Shown piece by piece: positions 7,999 to 16,732 of a stretch of DNA of 64,000 nucleotides (its first letter is position 1; every line of letters starts with the position of its first letter). A model generated the notes under the pieces. The model worked only from the letters and a program-made list of their open reading frames with translations, was not told the DNA's origin and searched no databases. This DNA is from 3-1-20CM-4-69-9 sp963833655 (GTDB lineage Bacteria > Actinomycetota > Thermoleophilia > Gaiellales > Gaiellaceae): assembly GCA_963833655.1 (NCBI GenBank), contig CAWHYL010000001.1, forward strand, positions 44,523-108,522, written 5' to 3'. The position numbers and the translations under genes were made by a program.

Positions 7999-9039
7999 GT
8001 GACTCGCCGCGACCTCGTCGAGCTCGCGATTGCGGCCGTGTTGGTGGCCGCTGCCGCAGTCGCGCATTACGCCGGCGTGACGGCCGTCGCGGCGTTCCTC
8101 GTCGCCGCGCTGGCGATCGCGATGCTCGCGCGCGTCGTCGGCGGCGCAACGGAGCAGCTCGGCGGCCGGCTCGGCTCGTCGGTCGCCGGCGTCGTGCAGT
8201 CGGGCCTCGGGAATCTGCCCGAGCTGTTCATCTCGCTCTTCGCGCTGCACGACGGCCTGATCCTGGTCGTGCAGTCGGCGCTCGTCGGGTCGATCATCGC
8301 GAACAGCGTGCTCGTGCTCGGCCTCGCGTTTCTCGTCGGCGGGACGATCAACGGGACGCAGCGATTCGAATCGATGCGTGCGCGGATGATCGCGACGCTG
8401 ACGTCGCTGGCGGCGACGATCCTCGCGTTTCCGACGTTTGCGCACGCCTTCCATACGCCGGTGGCAGCGCACGAGCGGACGCTCAGCTTCATCTGCGCCG
8501 GGGTGCTGCTGGTGCTGTTCTTCGTGACGCTGCCGGGGTTTCTCGCCGGCGGCGGCGACGAGGAGGGTGCGCCGCCCCGCTGGTCGCTCGCGACAACGGT
8601 TGTCGTGCTCGGCGGCGCCGGGATCGCCGCGGCGTTCGTCAGCGACTGGTTCGTGACGGCGCTGAAGCCGGCGACGGAGGCTCTCGGGATGAGCCAGGCA
8701 TTCGCCGGGCTCGTCGTGGTCGCGATCGCGGGCAACGCCGTCGAGAACGTCGTCGGCGTCCAGCTCGCCGCCCGCAACCGGCCCGATTTCGCCATCTCGG
8801 TCGTCGTCAATTCCGCGCTTCAGGTCGCGCTCTTCCTGACACCGGTGCTCGTCTTTGCGAGCCTCTTCTTCGCGACGACGCTGACGCTCGTCTTTCCGAC
8901 GCTGCTCGCAATCTCGCTCGTGGTCGCCGCGGCGATCACGTCGCTCGTCGTCTACGACGGCGAGAGCACATGGGAGGAGGGCGCGATCCTCGTCGGTCTC
9001 TACGTCGTGATCGCCTCGTCGTTCTGGTGGGGCGCCTAG
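7999..9039 (+). CDS. Ca2+/H+ (cation) antiporter, CaCA superfamily
   Basis: An 11-helix-type cation exchanger. The two alpha repeats are visible: 'SGLGNLPELFISLFALHDGLILVVQSALVGSIIANSVLVLGLAF' and 'AIAGNAVENVVGVQLAARNRPDFAISVVVNSALQVALFLTPVLV', each with the family's GN(x)E and N/S-rich ion-coordinating segment. The 346-aa length matches bacterial CAX/ChaA proteins. It exports Ca2+ (possibly Na+ or K+) against protons. Its stop overlaps the convergent gene by 4 bp. Confidence 0.9.
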   Translation: MTRRDLVELAIAAVLVAAAAVAHYAGVTAVAAFLVAALAIAMLARVVGGATEQLGGRLGSSVAGVVQSGLGNLPELFISLFALHDGLILVVQSALVGSIIANSVLVLGLAFLVGGTINGTQRFESMRARMIATLTSLAATILAFPTFAHAFHTPVAAHERTLSFICAGVLLVLFFVTLPGFLAGGGDEEGAPPRWSLATTVVVLGGAGIAAAFVSDWFVTALKPATEALGMSQAFAGLVVVAIAGNAVENVVGVQLAARNRPDFAISVVVNSALQVALFLTPVLVFASLFFATTLTLVFPTLLAISLVVAAAITSLVVYDGESTWEEGAILVGLYVVIASSFWWGA

Positions 9040-10178
9040 CCGAGGAGGAGCGCAAGCGCGACGGCAACGAGTGCCGCAGCGCCGAGGCCCGCGACCTCGA
9101 CCCGGTGCCGGGCGAGCAGATCGTGCATCCGCGGACCGGGCACCGCTTCCCGCGGCAGCGACGCGACGCCGAGCAGGAGGATCGAGAGCGCAAGCAGCGC
9201 GACGAGCAGCGGCTCGATCGCGCGCGCCGTCCTGGCGACGCTCGAGCCGAGGATGCCGTGGAGGGTCGGCTCGCGGGGCGCGAGGCCCTGGGCTGCTCCC
9301 TGCTGCGACGCTCCCGGCGGCGTCGCGACGCCCGAGCTCGCCGCCGGCGTTGTCGCGGTCGTCGTTGTCGAGCTCGCGCCGCCGCCGACGCATGTATTCG
9401 CCAGCCGCAGCGACTGCAACTCGTCTGTCGAGGGCGCGGGCCCGTCGACCACGACGAGGCTGACGCGCCGCACCACGTGACCCGCGGCGGTGCGGATGGA
9501 GATCCGGTACGTCCCCGGAGCGAGCCGGTGGCCGTGGACGTGGCCGGCGAACCGCACGTGGTTCAGGCCGGCGTGCGCCGTGACCGTGAAGTGACCGATG
9601 CCGACGCAAGCCGGTGAGACCTGCTTCACGGTGAAGACGACGCGCCCCGCGTGCCGCAGGACGAAGGTGAAGGTCGTCGTGCGCCGCTGCCGCGGCCCGG
9701 TCGTCCCGATCCAGCTGCGCGACGAGTGGAAATGCTCCGCGCGCGGGCCGCTCGACGACCACGCGCTGCCCGGCGCCGCCGCGCCGGAGCTCGCGCGCGA
9801 GGTTGACGCGCCCGAGGTCGAGGAGGACCCCGATCCGGACGCGGACGTAGGCGAGGACGACGACGACGACGATGACGTCGGCGAGGTCAGGGAGGAGACA
9901 GCAGCGGAGGCGCCTGCCACGGCGGTACTCACGGGCGCGGGGGCGGAAGACGACGACGAGGAGACGGTCGACACGGGCAGTGGGACGGTCGGCGTCGGCA
10001 ACGGTGTCGACACGGTGGGTGTCGGCGCCGGCGGGAGCGGCACGGGCGACGTCGGCAAAGTCACGGTAACCGTCGGCACGGGCGGGAGCGACGGCGGGGG
10101 CGGTAGCGAGACAGCTGCCGCCGTGCCGGCCAGCATGACCGCGCCGGACACGACCGCGACCCAGACGAGGACCCGCAT
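9036..10178 (-). CDS. secreted Ser/Pro/Thr-rich protein with C-terminal membrane anchor
   Basis: A 380-aa exported protein of unknown role. A signal peptide (VLVWVAVVSGAVMLAGTAAA) is followed by about 120 residues of low-complexity Pro/Thr then Ser-rich linker. A compact domain with two lone cysteines comes next ('VFTVKQVSPACVGIGHFTVTAHAGLNHVRFAG...GTYRISIRTAAG', a beta-sandwich-like stretch). A second Thr/Ala linker and two hydrophobic helices close the protein. Composition suggests a cell-wall-spanning surface protein. The repetitive codons may be unstable. Confidence 0.65.
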   Translation of the reverse strand: MRVLVWVAVVSGAVMLAGTAAAVSLPPPPSLPPVPTVTVTLPTSPVPLPPAPTPTVSTPLPTPTVPLPVSTVSSSSSSAPAPVSTAVAGASAAVSSLTSPTSSSSSSSSPTSASGSGSSSTSGASTSRASSGAAAPGSAWSSSGPRAEHFHSSRSWIGTTGPRQRRTTTFTFVLRHAGRVVFTVKQVSPACVGIGHFTVTAHAGLNHVRFAGHVHGHRLAPGTYRISIRTAAGHVVRRVSLVVVDGPAPSTDELQSLRLANTCVGGGASSTTTTATTPAASSGVATPPGASQQGAAQGLAPREPTLHGILGSSVARTARAIEPLLVALLALSILLLGVASLPREAVPGPRMHDLLARHRVEVAGLGAAALVAVALALLLG

Positions 10179-10244
10179 ATCTCCATAACTCGCGAGCGGC
10201 CGAAACGGTTGCGCTCCGACGCTCGTGGCAACAATCCAGGCGGA

Positions 10245-10835
10245 ATGGCCGTCCTCAAGCGCGATTACTACGAGGTGCTGGGTGTCCCCAAGGACGCCGA
10301 CGACGAGACCATCCGGCAGGCCTTCCAGGCACAGGCCCGGGAGTGGCACCCGGAAGCGGCCGGAACCCCCGACGCCGAGGCGCGGTTCCGCGAGCTCGCG
10401 GAGGCCTACACGGTGTTGTCGAAGCGCGAGTCGCGCCTGCTCTACGACCGCCACGGTTTCCGGGGCCGCGGCGGCGACGACGTCGACGGGACGATCGTCC
10501 GCGGCGAGGACATCCACACCGAGCTCGAGCTGCGCGCCTTCGAGGCCGAGGAGGGGACTCGCCGCGTCATCAGCTTCCGCGCCGGCGGCGACGGCCCTGA
10601 CACGGTGGAGACCGAGCGGCGGGTGCGGTTGCGCATCCCGCCCGGCATCGAGGACGGCGCGCTGCTGCGCGTCGCCGGAGAGGGGAACGAGGCGGGGCCG
10701 GACGGAGTCCCCGGCGATCTGCTGGTGCATGTTCACGTGCTCTCGCCGCCGCCGGACCGGCTCTGGGTTCGCTACCTCGCCTTCGCGCTGCTGCTCGTCG
10801 CGATCGCCGCGCTCGTGCTCTACCTGATTCGCTGA
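10245..10835 (+). CDS. DnaJ-like J-domain membrane protein with HPE in place of HPD
   Basis: A J domain starts at once (RDYYEVLGVPKDADDETIRQAF...REWHPEAAGTPDAEARFRELAEAYTVLSKRESRLLYDR). A DnaJ C-terminal substrate-binding stretch follows ('VRLRIPPGIEDGALLRVAGEGNEAGPDGVPGDLLVHVHV'), then a single C-terminal transmembrane helix. The G/F region and zinc fingers are missing. The HPD tripeptide needed to stimulate DnaK ATPase reads H-P-E, so co-chaperone activity may be altered. It is 196 aa. No dnaK or grpE is nearby. Confidence 0.8.
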   Translation: MAVLKRDYYEVLGVPKDADDETIRQAFQAQAREWHPEAAGTPDAEARFRELAEAYTVLSKRESRLLYDRHGFRGRGGDDVDGTIVRGEDIHTELELRAFEAEEGTRRVISFRAGGDGPDTVETERRVRLRIPPGIEDGALLRVAGEGNEAGPDGVPGDLLVHVHVLSPPPDRLWVRYLAFALLLVAIAALVLYLIR

Positions 10836-10856
10836 GCTACAGCGTCGTCGTTGCAG

Positions 10857-10943
10857 CGGCGGGGGTGGGATTCGAACCCACGGACCCCGTGAAGGGTCAC
10901 TGGTTTTCAAGACCAGACCGTTCGGCCGCTCCGGCACCCCGCC
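10857..10943 (-). tRNA. tRNA-Ser (anticodon TGA)
   Basis: An 87-nt class II tRNA: acceptor GGCGGGG/CCCCGCC, anticodon arm CTGGT-CTTGAAA-ACCAG giving TGA, a long variable arm (GACCCTTCACGGGGTC), and T arm GTGGG-TTCGAAT-CCCAC. CCA is not encoded. It lies about 1 kb from the seryl-tRNA synthetase gene. Confidence 0.95.
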
Positions 10944-10998
10944 GTGACCGAAAGCGTAACGAGCGCTTGGAACGGGCTCGAAGCGTCGATGTTGAGGT

Positions 10999-11868
10999 AT
11001 GCCGTCGCAGCGACGTGCCCAAGGCCGGCGCCCGCGGCGAGAGCTCGTCCGCGACCTTCGGCGCCGCTTCTCGGAGCACGAGCTGCCGATCTACGCCTCG
11101 GCGATCGCGTTCCGCGGCCTGATCGCGGTCATTCCGCTCGCTCTGCTCGGCCTCGGGCTGCTGGGCGCGCTGGGGCTGCAGGACACGTGGCACAACTCGA
11201 TCGCACCCGCGATCGAGCCGAAGGTTCTGCCGGCCGTGTACCGCGCGATCAATGCGTCCGTCGAGAAGATCTTCTCCAGCAGCAGCGCCGGCTTGATCGT
11301 GTTCGCCGCCGCGCTGACCATCTGGGACCTGTCGCTCGGGATGAGCGCCGTGATGCGCGTGCTCAACCGCATCCACGACGTCGAGGAGAAACGGTCGACG
11401 CTGCGGCGCGTCGTGGTCGCCGTGGGGCTCGCGGTCGGCGTCGGGGCCTGCGCCATCCTCGCCGTGCTGCTGATGGTCGTCGCGCCGCGCGCGCACGGTT
11501 CGTTGCACGTGTTGTTCGGAATTCTCCGCTGGCTGCTCGCGCCGCTGCTGCTCGGGCTCGCGATCGGGCTGGTCGTCCGCTTTGCGCCCGCGCAGAAACC
11601 GGACGCCCGCTGGGCGAGCGCGGGCTCGCTGCTGGTGATCGTCGTGTGGATCGTCGCGACGCTGCTCTTCAAGCTGTGGGTCGCCTACGTCGCGGATTTC
11701 AAGAGCGCGATCGGAACGCTCACCGGCTTGCTCTTGCTGACGACGTACTTCTTCGTCTCGTCGGCGATCTTCATCGTCGGTGCCGAGCTCGACGAGCTGC
11801 TCCGCAAGGAAACGCGCGGCCGTGGGCTCGCGCTGCCCGATCTCGTCACCGCCGTCGTGCGGCGGTGA
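10999..11868 (+). CDS. YihY/BrkB family membrane protein
   Basis: A 289-aa polytopic membrane protein of the Virul_fac_BrkB family, once called ribonuclease BN. Features: 'LPIYASAIAFRGLIAVIPLALLGLGLLGAL', 'IFSSSSAGLIVFAAALTIWDLSLGMSAVMRVLNRIHDVEEKR', and the late 'IGTLTGLLLLTTYFFVSSAIFIVGAELDELL' which is the family's most conserved part. The biochemical role is not settled. It ends 1 bp before the convergent serS stop. Confidence 0.85.
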   Translation: MPSQRRAQGRRPRRELVRDLRRRFSEHELPIYASAIAFRGLIAVIPLALLGLGLLGALGLQDTWHNSIAPAIEPKVLPAVYRAINASVEKIFSSSSAGLIVFAAALTIWDLSLGMSAVMRVLNRIHDVEEKRSTLRRVVVAVGLAVGVGACAILAVLLMVVAPRAHGSLHVLFGILRWLLAPLLLGLAIGLVVRFAPAQKPDARWASAGSLLVIVVWIVATLLFKLWVAYVADFKSAIGTLTGLLLLTTYFFVSSAIFIVGAELDELLRKETRGRGLALPDLVTAVVRR

Positions 11869-11869
11869 C

Positions 11870-13114
11870 CTAGGCCGGCGCGCGCTCCGACCCGAGCTTC
11901 TGCGGCGCGCCCAGGTCGTGCAGCGCCTGCGGGACGCGAACGGAACCGTCCTCTTCCTGGAAGTTCTCCATCAGCGCGATCATCGCGCGGCCCGTCACGG
12001 CGGTGCCGTTCAGCGTGTGCACGGGCACGAGCCTGGAGTCGGCGCGGTAGCGAATGCCGAGCCGCCGGGACTGGTAGTCGGTCGTGTTCGACGTCGACGT
12101 GATCTCGCGGTAGCGCTCCTGGCCCGGGAACCACGCCTCGATGTCGTACTTCTTCGAGGCCGACGCCCCGAGGTCCCCGGCGGCGACGTTGACGACGCGG
12201 TACGGGAGCTCGAGCTCCTGCACGAGCTCCTCCTCGATCTCGAGCAGCCGGTCGTGCTCCTCGTGCGACCACTCCGGGCGCGTGAACACGAACATCTCGA
12301 CCTTGTCGAACTGGTGCACGCGGAACATCCCGCGTGTGTCCTTGCCGGCGGCCCCCGCTTCGCGGCGGAAGCAGGTCGAGTAGCCGGCGTACCGAAGCGG
12401 CAGCTCGCCCTCCGCGAGGATCTCGCCGCCACGCATCGCCGCGAGCGGCACCTCCGACGTTCCGACGAGGTAGAGCTCGTCGCGCTCGATCCCGTAGATG
12501 TTCACTTCGTCCGTCGGGAAGAAGCCGGTTCCGTACATCGCCTCTTCGCGGACGAGCACAGGCGGGAGCACCGGCGTAAACCCGCGGGAGACGAGGCGGT
12601 CGAGGGCGAAACGGTAGAGCGAAAGCTCGAGGAGGGCGACGTCGCCGAGGCGGTACGCAAAGCGCGCGCCGGACACCTTGGCAGCCCGCTCCAGATCGAT
12701 CCAGCCGTGGCTCTCCGCGAGCGCGAGATGGTCGCGCGCGGGGAAATCGAAGGACGGCGGTTCGCCGACCCGCCGCAGCTCGACTGCGTCTTCCTCGGTC
12801 GCGCCGTCGGGCGTCGCGTCGTCGGGAGGGTTGGGAACGCGGTCGAGGAGCTCCTGCCGCCGCGCCTCGGCCGCCGTCAGCCGCTCCTCCAGGCCCTGGA
12901 GCTCCTGCTTCACCCGCTCGAGCTCCGCCAGCTGCTCCGGCGTCGGCTTCCCTTTGAGCTTCCGCGCCGCACGCAGCTCCTCGACGCGCGGCTGCACCTC
13001 GCGCACCGCTGCGTCCGCGGCGAGCAGCTCGTCGAACACGCCGGCGGCGCCCTTCCGCGCGAGCGCGGCGCGCATCGCGTCCGGATCCTCGCGTGCGGCG
13101 CGGAGGTCGATCAT
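11870..13114 (-). CDS. serS: seryl-tRNA synthetase
   Basis: Charges tRNA-Ser. An N-terminal coiled-coil arm (LRAARKLKGKPTPEQLAELERVKQELQGLEERL) precedes the class II core. Motif 2 is 'AGYSTCFRREAGAAGKDTRGMFRVHQFDKVEMFVF' and motif 3 'AVTGRAMIALMENFQEEDGSVRVPQAL'. The 414-aa length is typical. The ATG overlaps the HAD gene stop (ATGA), so serS is the last gene of a three-gene minus-strand operon with the HAD hydrolase and the cytochrome fusion. Confidence 0.95.
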   Translation of the reverse strand: MIDLRAAREDPDAMRAALARKGAAGVFDELLAADAAVREVQPRVEELRAARKLKGKPTPEQLAELERVKQELQGLEERLTAAEARRQELLDRVPNPPDDATPDGATEEDAVELRRVGEPPSFDFPARDHLALAESHGWIDLERAAKVSGARFAYRLGDVALLELSLYRFALDRLVSRGFTPVLPPVLVREEAMYGTGFFPTDEVNIYGIERDELYLVGTSEVPLAAMRGGEILAEGELPLRYAGYSTCFRREAGAAGKDTRGMFRVHQFDKVEMFVFTRPEWSHEEHDRLLEIEEELVQELELPYRVVNVAAGDLGASASKKYDIEAWFPGQERYREITSTSNTTDYQSRRLGIRYRADSRLVPVHTLNGTAVTGRAMIALMENFQEEDGSVRVPQALHDLGAPQKLGSERAPA

Positions 13115-13932
13115 CGCGCCAAGGATGCCTCAAGCACCTGCGCGACGCCCTCCTCGTCGACCGACGGGCAGACGAAGTCGGCCACCCGCTTGACGCGCTC
13201 GTCGGCATTGGCGACCGCGACCCCGTAAGCGGCCCAGCGGACGAGCTCGATGTCGTTCTCGCCGTCGCCGAACGCGACCGTCCGCTCGCGCGTGAACCCG
13301 ACGTGCTCGGCGAGGAAGTCGAGCCCTGCCGCCTTCGTCACGTCGGGCGACGCGAACTCGAGGAAGTACGGGAGCGACTTCGAGATGTACAGCCGGCCGT
13401 CGAACCGCGCGAGCATGCGTTGCTTGAGCTCGTCGAGGACATTCGGGTCGTCGATCACGACGAGCTTCGTCGGCGCCTCGTCCAGCCACTTCAGCAGATC
13501 GCCGACGGCGTGCAGCTGGAGATGCTGGAAGTCGGCGTAGCGGCGCGCCTCGGGGGTCACTTCGGCGACGTACAGGTTGTCGTGCACGTAGCAGTTGAGG
13601 CCGAAGCCCTCCTCGTTCAGTGCCGCGATCGTCTCCCGTGCGAGCTCGAGCGGGATCGGGACGTGCCGCAGCCAGCGCCCGCTCACAGGCTCGGCGACGA
13701 CGGCGCCCTGGTAGCAGACGACCGGATCGTCCAGGCCCGCTTCGAGCGCGTACGGGCGCACCGACCGGAACATGCGGCCGGTCACCAGCACAACGTGGAT
13801 CCCCCCGGCGCGCGTCGCCGCGATCGCCTCGCGCGTGCGCGGGCGGAGGACAGCGTCCTCGCCGATCAGCGTCCGGTCGAGGTCACATGCGACCGCCTCG
13901 ACCGCGCTCGGGAAGTCGGGCGGGAGCTTCAG
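13111..13932 (-). CDS. Cof-type HAD-superfamily phosphatase
   Basis: A soluble phosphatase of the HAD IIB/Cof class. Motif I is 'VACDLDRTLIGED' (nucleophile Asp, acid Asp replaced by context D-L-D), motif II 'VLVTGR', motif III Lys in 'VTKAAGLDFLAEHVG' and motif IV 'VAFGDGENDIELV'. Likely substrates are sugar phosphates or flavin intermediates. There is no ATG, GTG or TTG near the expected start. The CTG at 13932, overlapping the TGA of the upstream gene, gives the natural N-terminus (LKLPPDFPSAVEAVACDLD), so a CTG start is proposed. Confidence 0.8.
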   Translation of the reverse strand: MKLPPDFPSAVEAVACDLDRTLIGEDAVLRPRTREAIAATRAGGIHVVLVTGRMFRSVRPYALEAGLDDPVVCYQGAVVAEPVSGRWLRHVPIPLELARETIAALNEEGFGLNCYVHDNLYVAEVTPEARRYADFQHLQLHAVGDLLKWLDEAPTKLVVIDDPNVLDELKQRMLARFDGRLYISKSLPYFLEFASPDVTKAAGLDFLAEHVGFTRERTVAFGDGENDIELVRWAAYGVAVANADERVKRVADFVCPSVDEEGVAQVLEASLAR

Positions 13933-15785
13933 CCCTGCGGCGTCGTGAGGAAGTCGACGAGGTCTTTCAGGTCCTTCGCAGGCAGGCCACCGTACGACTT
14001 CGGCATGACGTTCTTCGGATAGCCGGGCTGGATGTACGCGTTCGGGTGCGCGATCGACGTCGCCGTGAACGGCTTCAGCGGCTGGTTGGCCTGCTTCGCG
14101 TACTGCGGCAGCTTGTCGAGGTCCGGCCCGATGTTCCCCTTCGCGTCCGGCCCCGCCGGCGTGTAGGTGTGGCACGCGCCGCAACCCTGCGCCGCGAAGA
14201 TCGCCTTCCCGGGCGCCTCCTGGGCCACCTTCCCGACGACGGTGTTCGGCGTCGGCGTCTTCACGCCCTCGTTGCCGCAGCCGGCGAGTGCGAGCACCGC
14301 GACGGCGCAGACGGCGGTCAGGGCGGCAGCACGCATGCGGCGCGAGTCTACTGACTCGAACCGCAGCAGAGCCAAGCACCCGAGCGCCCCCAGCAGGATC
14401 ACGTCGACGGGGGTGTCGTTCACGAGCAGCGAGACGGCGACCGCGACGAGCATGGCGTCGACACTCGGATGCCGAGGACGTCTCGTAGCAACCCATACGA
14501 GTGCGGCCGCGCAGCCGAGAAAGAGCGCGGCGGAGTACCACGCCCGCGTCACCGATGCCCAGGAGAGGTGCATGCGCCGCCAGAAGTCACCGAAGAGCGA
14601 GCCGCTGCCGACCGAGTGAGTCACGTGGCTCGACCCGCCGAGCGCGGCGTCGATGCCGATCAGCGCGAACACCACTGCGGCGGCGCCGGCTCCGACGAGC
14701 GCGAGCCGGCGCCAGCTCACCGGGCCGGGGCGCAGCCGCACGAGGAGGATTGCGAACGCCGCGGCGAAGACCACGAGGCCGCCGCCGTCCGCGCCCGCCT
14801 TGCTCCAGCCGACGGTGACGAGCGCGAGGATGCCGATCGGCAGCAGCCACGGCAGGCCGCCGACGGCGACCGCGGCGATGACCGGGACGAGCAGCAGCGT
14901 CTCGAGCTGGTTGCCGATGCCGTAGAACCGTCCGCCGCCGTCCGGCCGCGCGCCGAGAACGCCGAGCGCGTTCGTCTCGGGCGACGCGGCCAGCGCGACC
15001 AGGAAGGCGACGAGGAAGACCATCACAGCGGTGGGGATGAGGCGCCTCCGCGCCGACGCCGCGACGGCGAGCGCAATCGTGAGCCCGACCATGCCCACGA
15101 TCACCACCCACAGGCGCGTCACGCCGAGCGCCGAGAGCACGAGCGACGCGGTGATCGCCGAGGCAGCCGCGAGCACCGACGCCGTCGGCGCGAACGCGAC
15201 GAGCGCGGCGTACGTGAGGACGAGCGCGAACATCGTCCACCCGCGCGCGTGGTGAACCTGCGTCAGCCTGGTGTCGAGGGCCTTCAGGTCGGCGCGTGTG
15301 CCTGCGACGGCTCGGATGCTCGGCTGCCGGTGCTTCGCGAGCGCGACGGCTGTCTGCGTGATGTCGGTCATCGAGACGAGGCCGTCGACGTGCGTCGAGT
15401 CGGAGGTCAGGATCCCGGCGTACCCCGGCGCGGCGACTGAGACGCGATAGCGCCGCGTGTTCGGGTGGGAGCCGGGCGGGGGGAGCTCGACGTAGACCGC
15501 AGGCGGCTGTCCGGGCCCGCTCACGAGGTCGACGACGACCTTGCCGTGCGGCTTGCCGCCGAGCAGCGCGTTCTCGACCTTCCCGCGCTCGAGCGACGCG
15601 ATCGCGCCCGCCCGGCTCACCGTGCTGCCGGAGCCGGGGACGTAGAGCCCGACGGCGCCGGGGAGCGGCTGCCCCGGCGCCACGACGTGGATCTGCGGCC
15701 GGGCCTGGGCCGTTGCGCTCGCGGCGAGCGTCCCCGCAACGACCAGGGAACTGGCTACGATTCGTCTCGTAAACCTCGCCTCCAA
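13929..15785 (-). CDS. membrane protein with RFYGIGNQ motif fused in frame to a cytochrome c domain
   Basis: One open frame of 618 codons. Residues 1-30 are a signal peptide, then an extracytoplasmic part with 'GLVSMTDITQTAVALAKH', which resembles the end of an alkaline-phosphatase-like domain. About ten transmembrane helices follow, including 'GGGRFYGIGNQLETLLLVPV'. Without a stop, the frame runs into 'MRAAALTAVCAVAVLALAGCGNEG', a full lipoprotein signal, and a class I cytochrome c with CXXCH (GCGACHTY) and distal Met in 'NVMPKSYGGL'. The cytochrome could be made from its own ATG at 14336 (135 aa) or as a fusion. The TTG at 15785 is the best start. Confidence 0.65.
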   Translation of the reverse strand: MEARFTRRIVASSLVVAGTLAASATAQARPQIHVVAPGQPLPGAVGLYVPGSGSTVSRAGAIASLERGKVENALLGGKPHGKVVVDLVSGPGQPPAVYVELPPPGSHPNTRRYRVSVAAPGYAGILTSDSTHVDGLVSMTDITQTAVALAKHRQPSIRAVAGTRADLKALDTRLTQVHHARGWTMFALVLTYAALVAFAPTASVLAAASAITASLVLSALGVTRLWVVIVGMVGLTIALAVAASARRRLIPTAVMVFLVAFLVALAASPETNALGVLGARPDGGGRFYGIGNQLETLLLVPVIAAVAVGGLPWLLPIGILALVTVGWSKAGADGGGLVVFAAAFAILLVRLRPGPVSWRRLALVGAGAAAVVFALIGIDAALGGSSHVTHSVGSGSLFGDFWRRMHLSWASVTRAWYSAALFLGCAAALVWVATRRPRHPSVDAMLVAVAVSLLVNDTPVDVILLGALGCLALLRFESVDSRRMRAAALTAVCAVAVLALAGCGNEGVKTPTPNTVVGKVAQEAPGKAIFAAQGCGACHTYTPAGPDAKGNIGPDLDKLPQYAKQANQPLKPFTATSIAHPNAYIQPGYPKNVMPKSYGGLPAKDLKDLVDFLTTPQG

Positions 15786-15800
15786 GGAGAGCGATTCTCG

Positions 15801-16709
15801 ATGAAACGCAGGTCCTACGGGCGCGACGCCGGTCTGTCGCTGCGGATGTTGTTGACGACGACCCTGCTCGGCCTTCTCTACGTCGTCTTTGCCGTCGTCC
15901 TCTTCCAGGTGCTGAACGTCGGGCTCGTGCCGATGCTCGTGATCGTCGTCGGCCTGGCCTTCTTCCAGTACTACACCTCCGACAAGCTGGCGCTTCGCGC
16001 CGCCGGCGCCAAGATCGTCGAGCGCGACGAGGCGCCTGAGCTGCACGACATGATCGAGCGTCTCTGCGCGATGGCCGATCTGCCGAAGCCGCGGGTCGCG
16101 GTCATCGACACCGATGTTCCGAACGCGTTTGCCACCGGGCGGAGCCCGAAGCACGCCGCCGTCGCGGTCACCCGTGGCCTGTGGCAGCGGCTCGAGCCGC
16201 AGGAGATCGAGGGCGTGCTCGCGCACGAGCTCTCGCACGTGGCGAACAGGGACGTGCTGATCATGACCGTCGCGAGCTTCTTCGCGATGCTCGCAGGGCT
16301 CCTCACGCGCTTCGGCCTCTACTCGGGGATGTTCGGCGGCGGCCGCAGCCGCGACAACAACTCCGTCCCGGTCTGGCTGATCGTGCTGCTCGTCTCCGTC
16401 GTGACCTACTTCCTCAGCCAGATCCTGATCCTGGCGATCTCGCGCTACCGCGAGTTCGCCGCCGACCGCGGGTCGGCGCTCATCACGGGTGCACCCGAGC
16501 ACCTGATGAGCGCGCTCCAGAAGATCTCGAGCGACATGTTCAGGATCCCGCAGAGCGACCTGCGCGAGGTGGAGGGCATGAACGCGTTCTTCATCATCCC
16601 GGCGAACGTGAAGGGCTCGGTGAGCAGCCTGTTCCTGACCCACCCGCCGCTCGAGAAGCGCCTCGCTGCACTCGCAGAGATCGCCCGCGAGATGGGCCGG
16701 CCGGTCTAG
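15801..16709 (+). CDS. htpX: membrane zinc metalloprotease HtpX (M48B)
   Basis: Membrane-bound protease that degrades misfolded inner-membrane proteins. Two N-terminal transmembrane helices ('LLTTTLLGLLYVVFAVVLFQVL', 'LVPMLVIVVGLAFFQYY') precede the catalytic H-E-L-S-H at about residue 142 ('GVLAHELSHVANRDVLI'). The third zinc ligand is in 'REFAADRGSALITG'. The end 'FLTHPPLEKRLAALAEIA' is family-typical. It is 302 aa with an AAGGAG site 11 nt before ATG 15801. PspAB lies directly downstream, a usual actinobacterial pairing. Confidence 0.95.
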   Translation: MKRRSYGRDAGLSLRMLLTTTLLGLLYVVFAVVLFQVLNVGLVPMLVIVVGLAFFQYYTSDKLALRAAGAKIVERDEAPELHDMIERLCAMADLPKPRVAVIDTDVPNAFATGRSPKHAAVAVTRGLWQRLEPQEIEGVLAHELSHVANRDVLIMTVASFFAMLAGLLTRFGLYSGMFGGGRSRDNNSVPVWLIVLLVSVVTYFLSQILILAISRYREFAADRGSALITGAPEHLMSALQKISSDMFRIPQSDLREVEGMNAFFIIPANVKGSVSSLFLTHPPLEKRLAALAEIAREMGRPV

Positions 16710-16732
16710 ACCCGCAGCTTCGCCGCTCGAGC

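Noticed and set aside
14501..14818. Extra genes inside the membrane-cytochrome region on the plus strand
   Set aside because: Arg-rich frames antisense to clear transmembrane helices.
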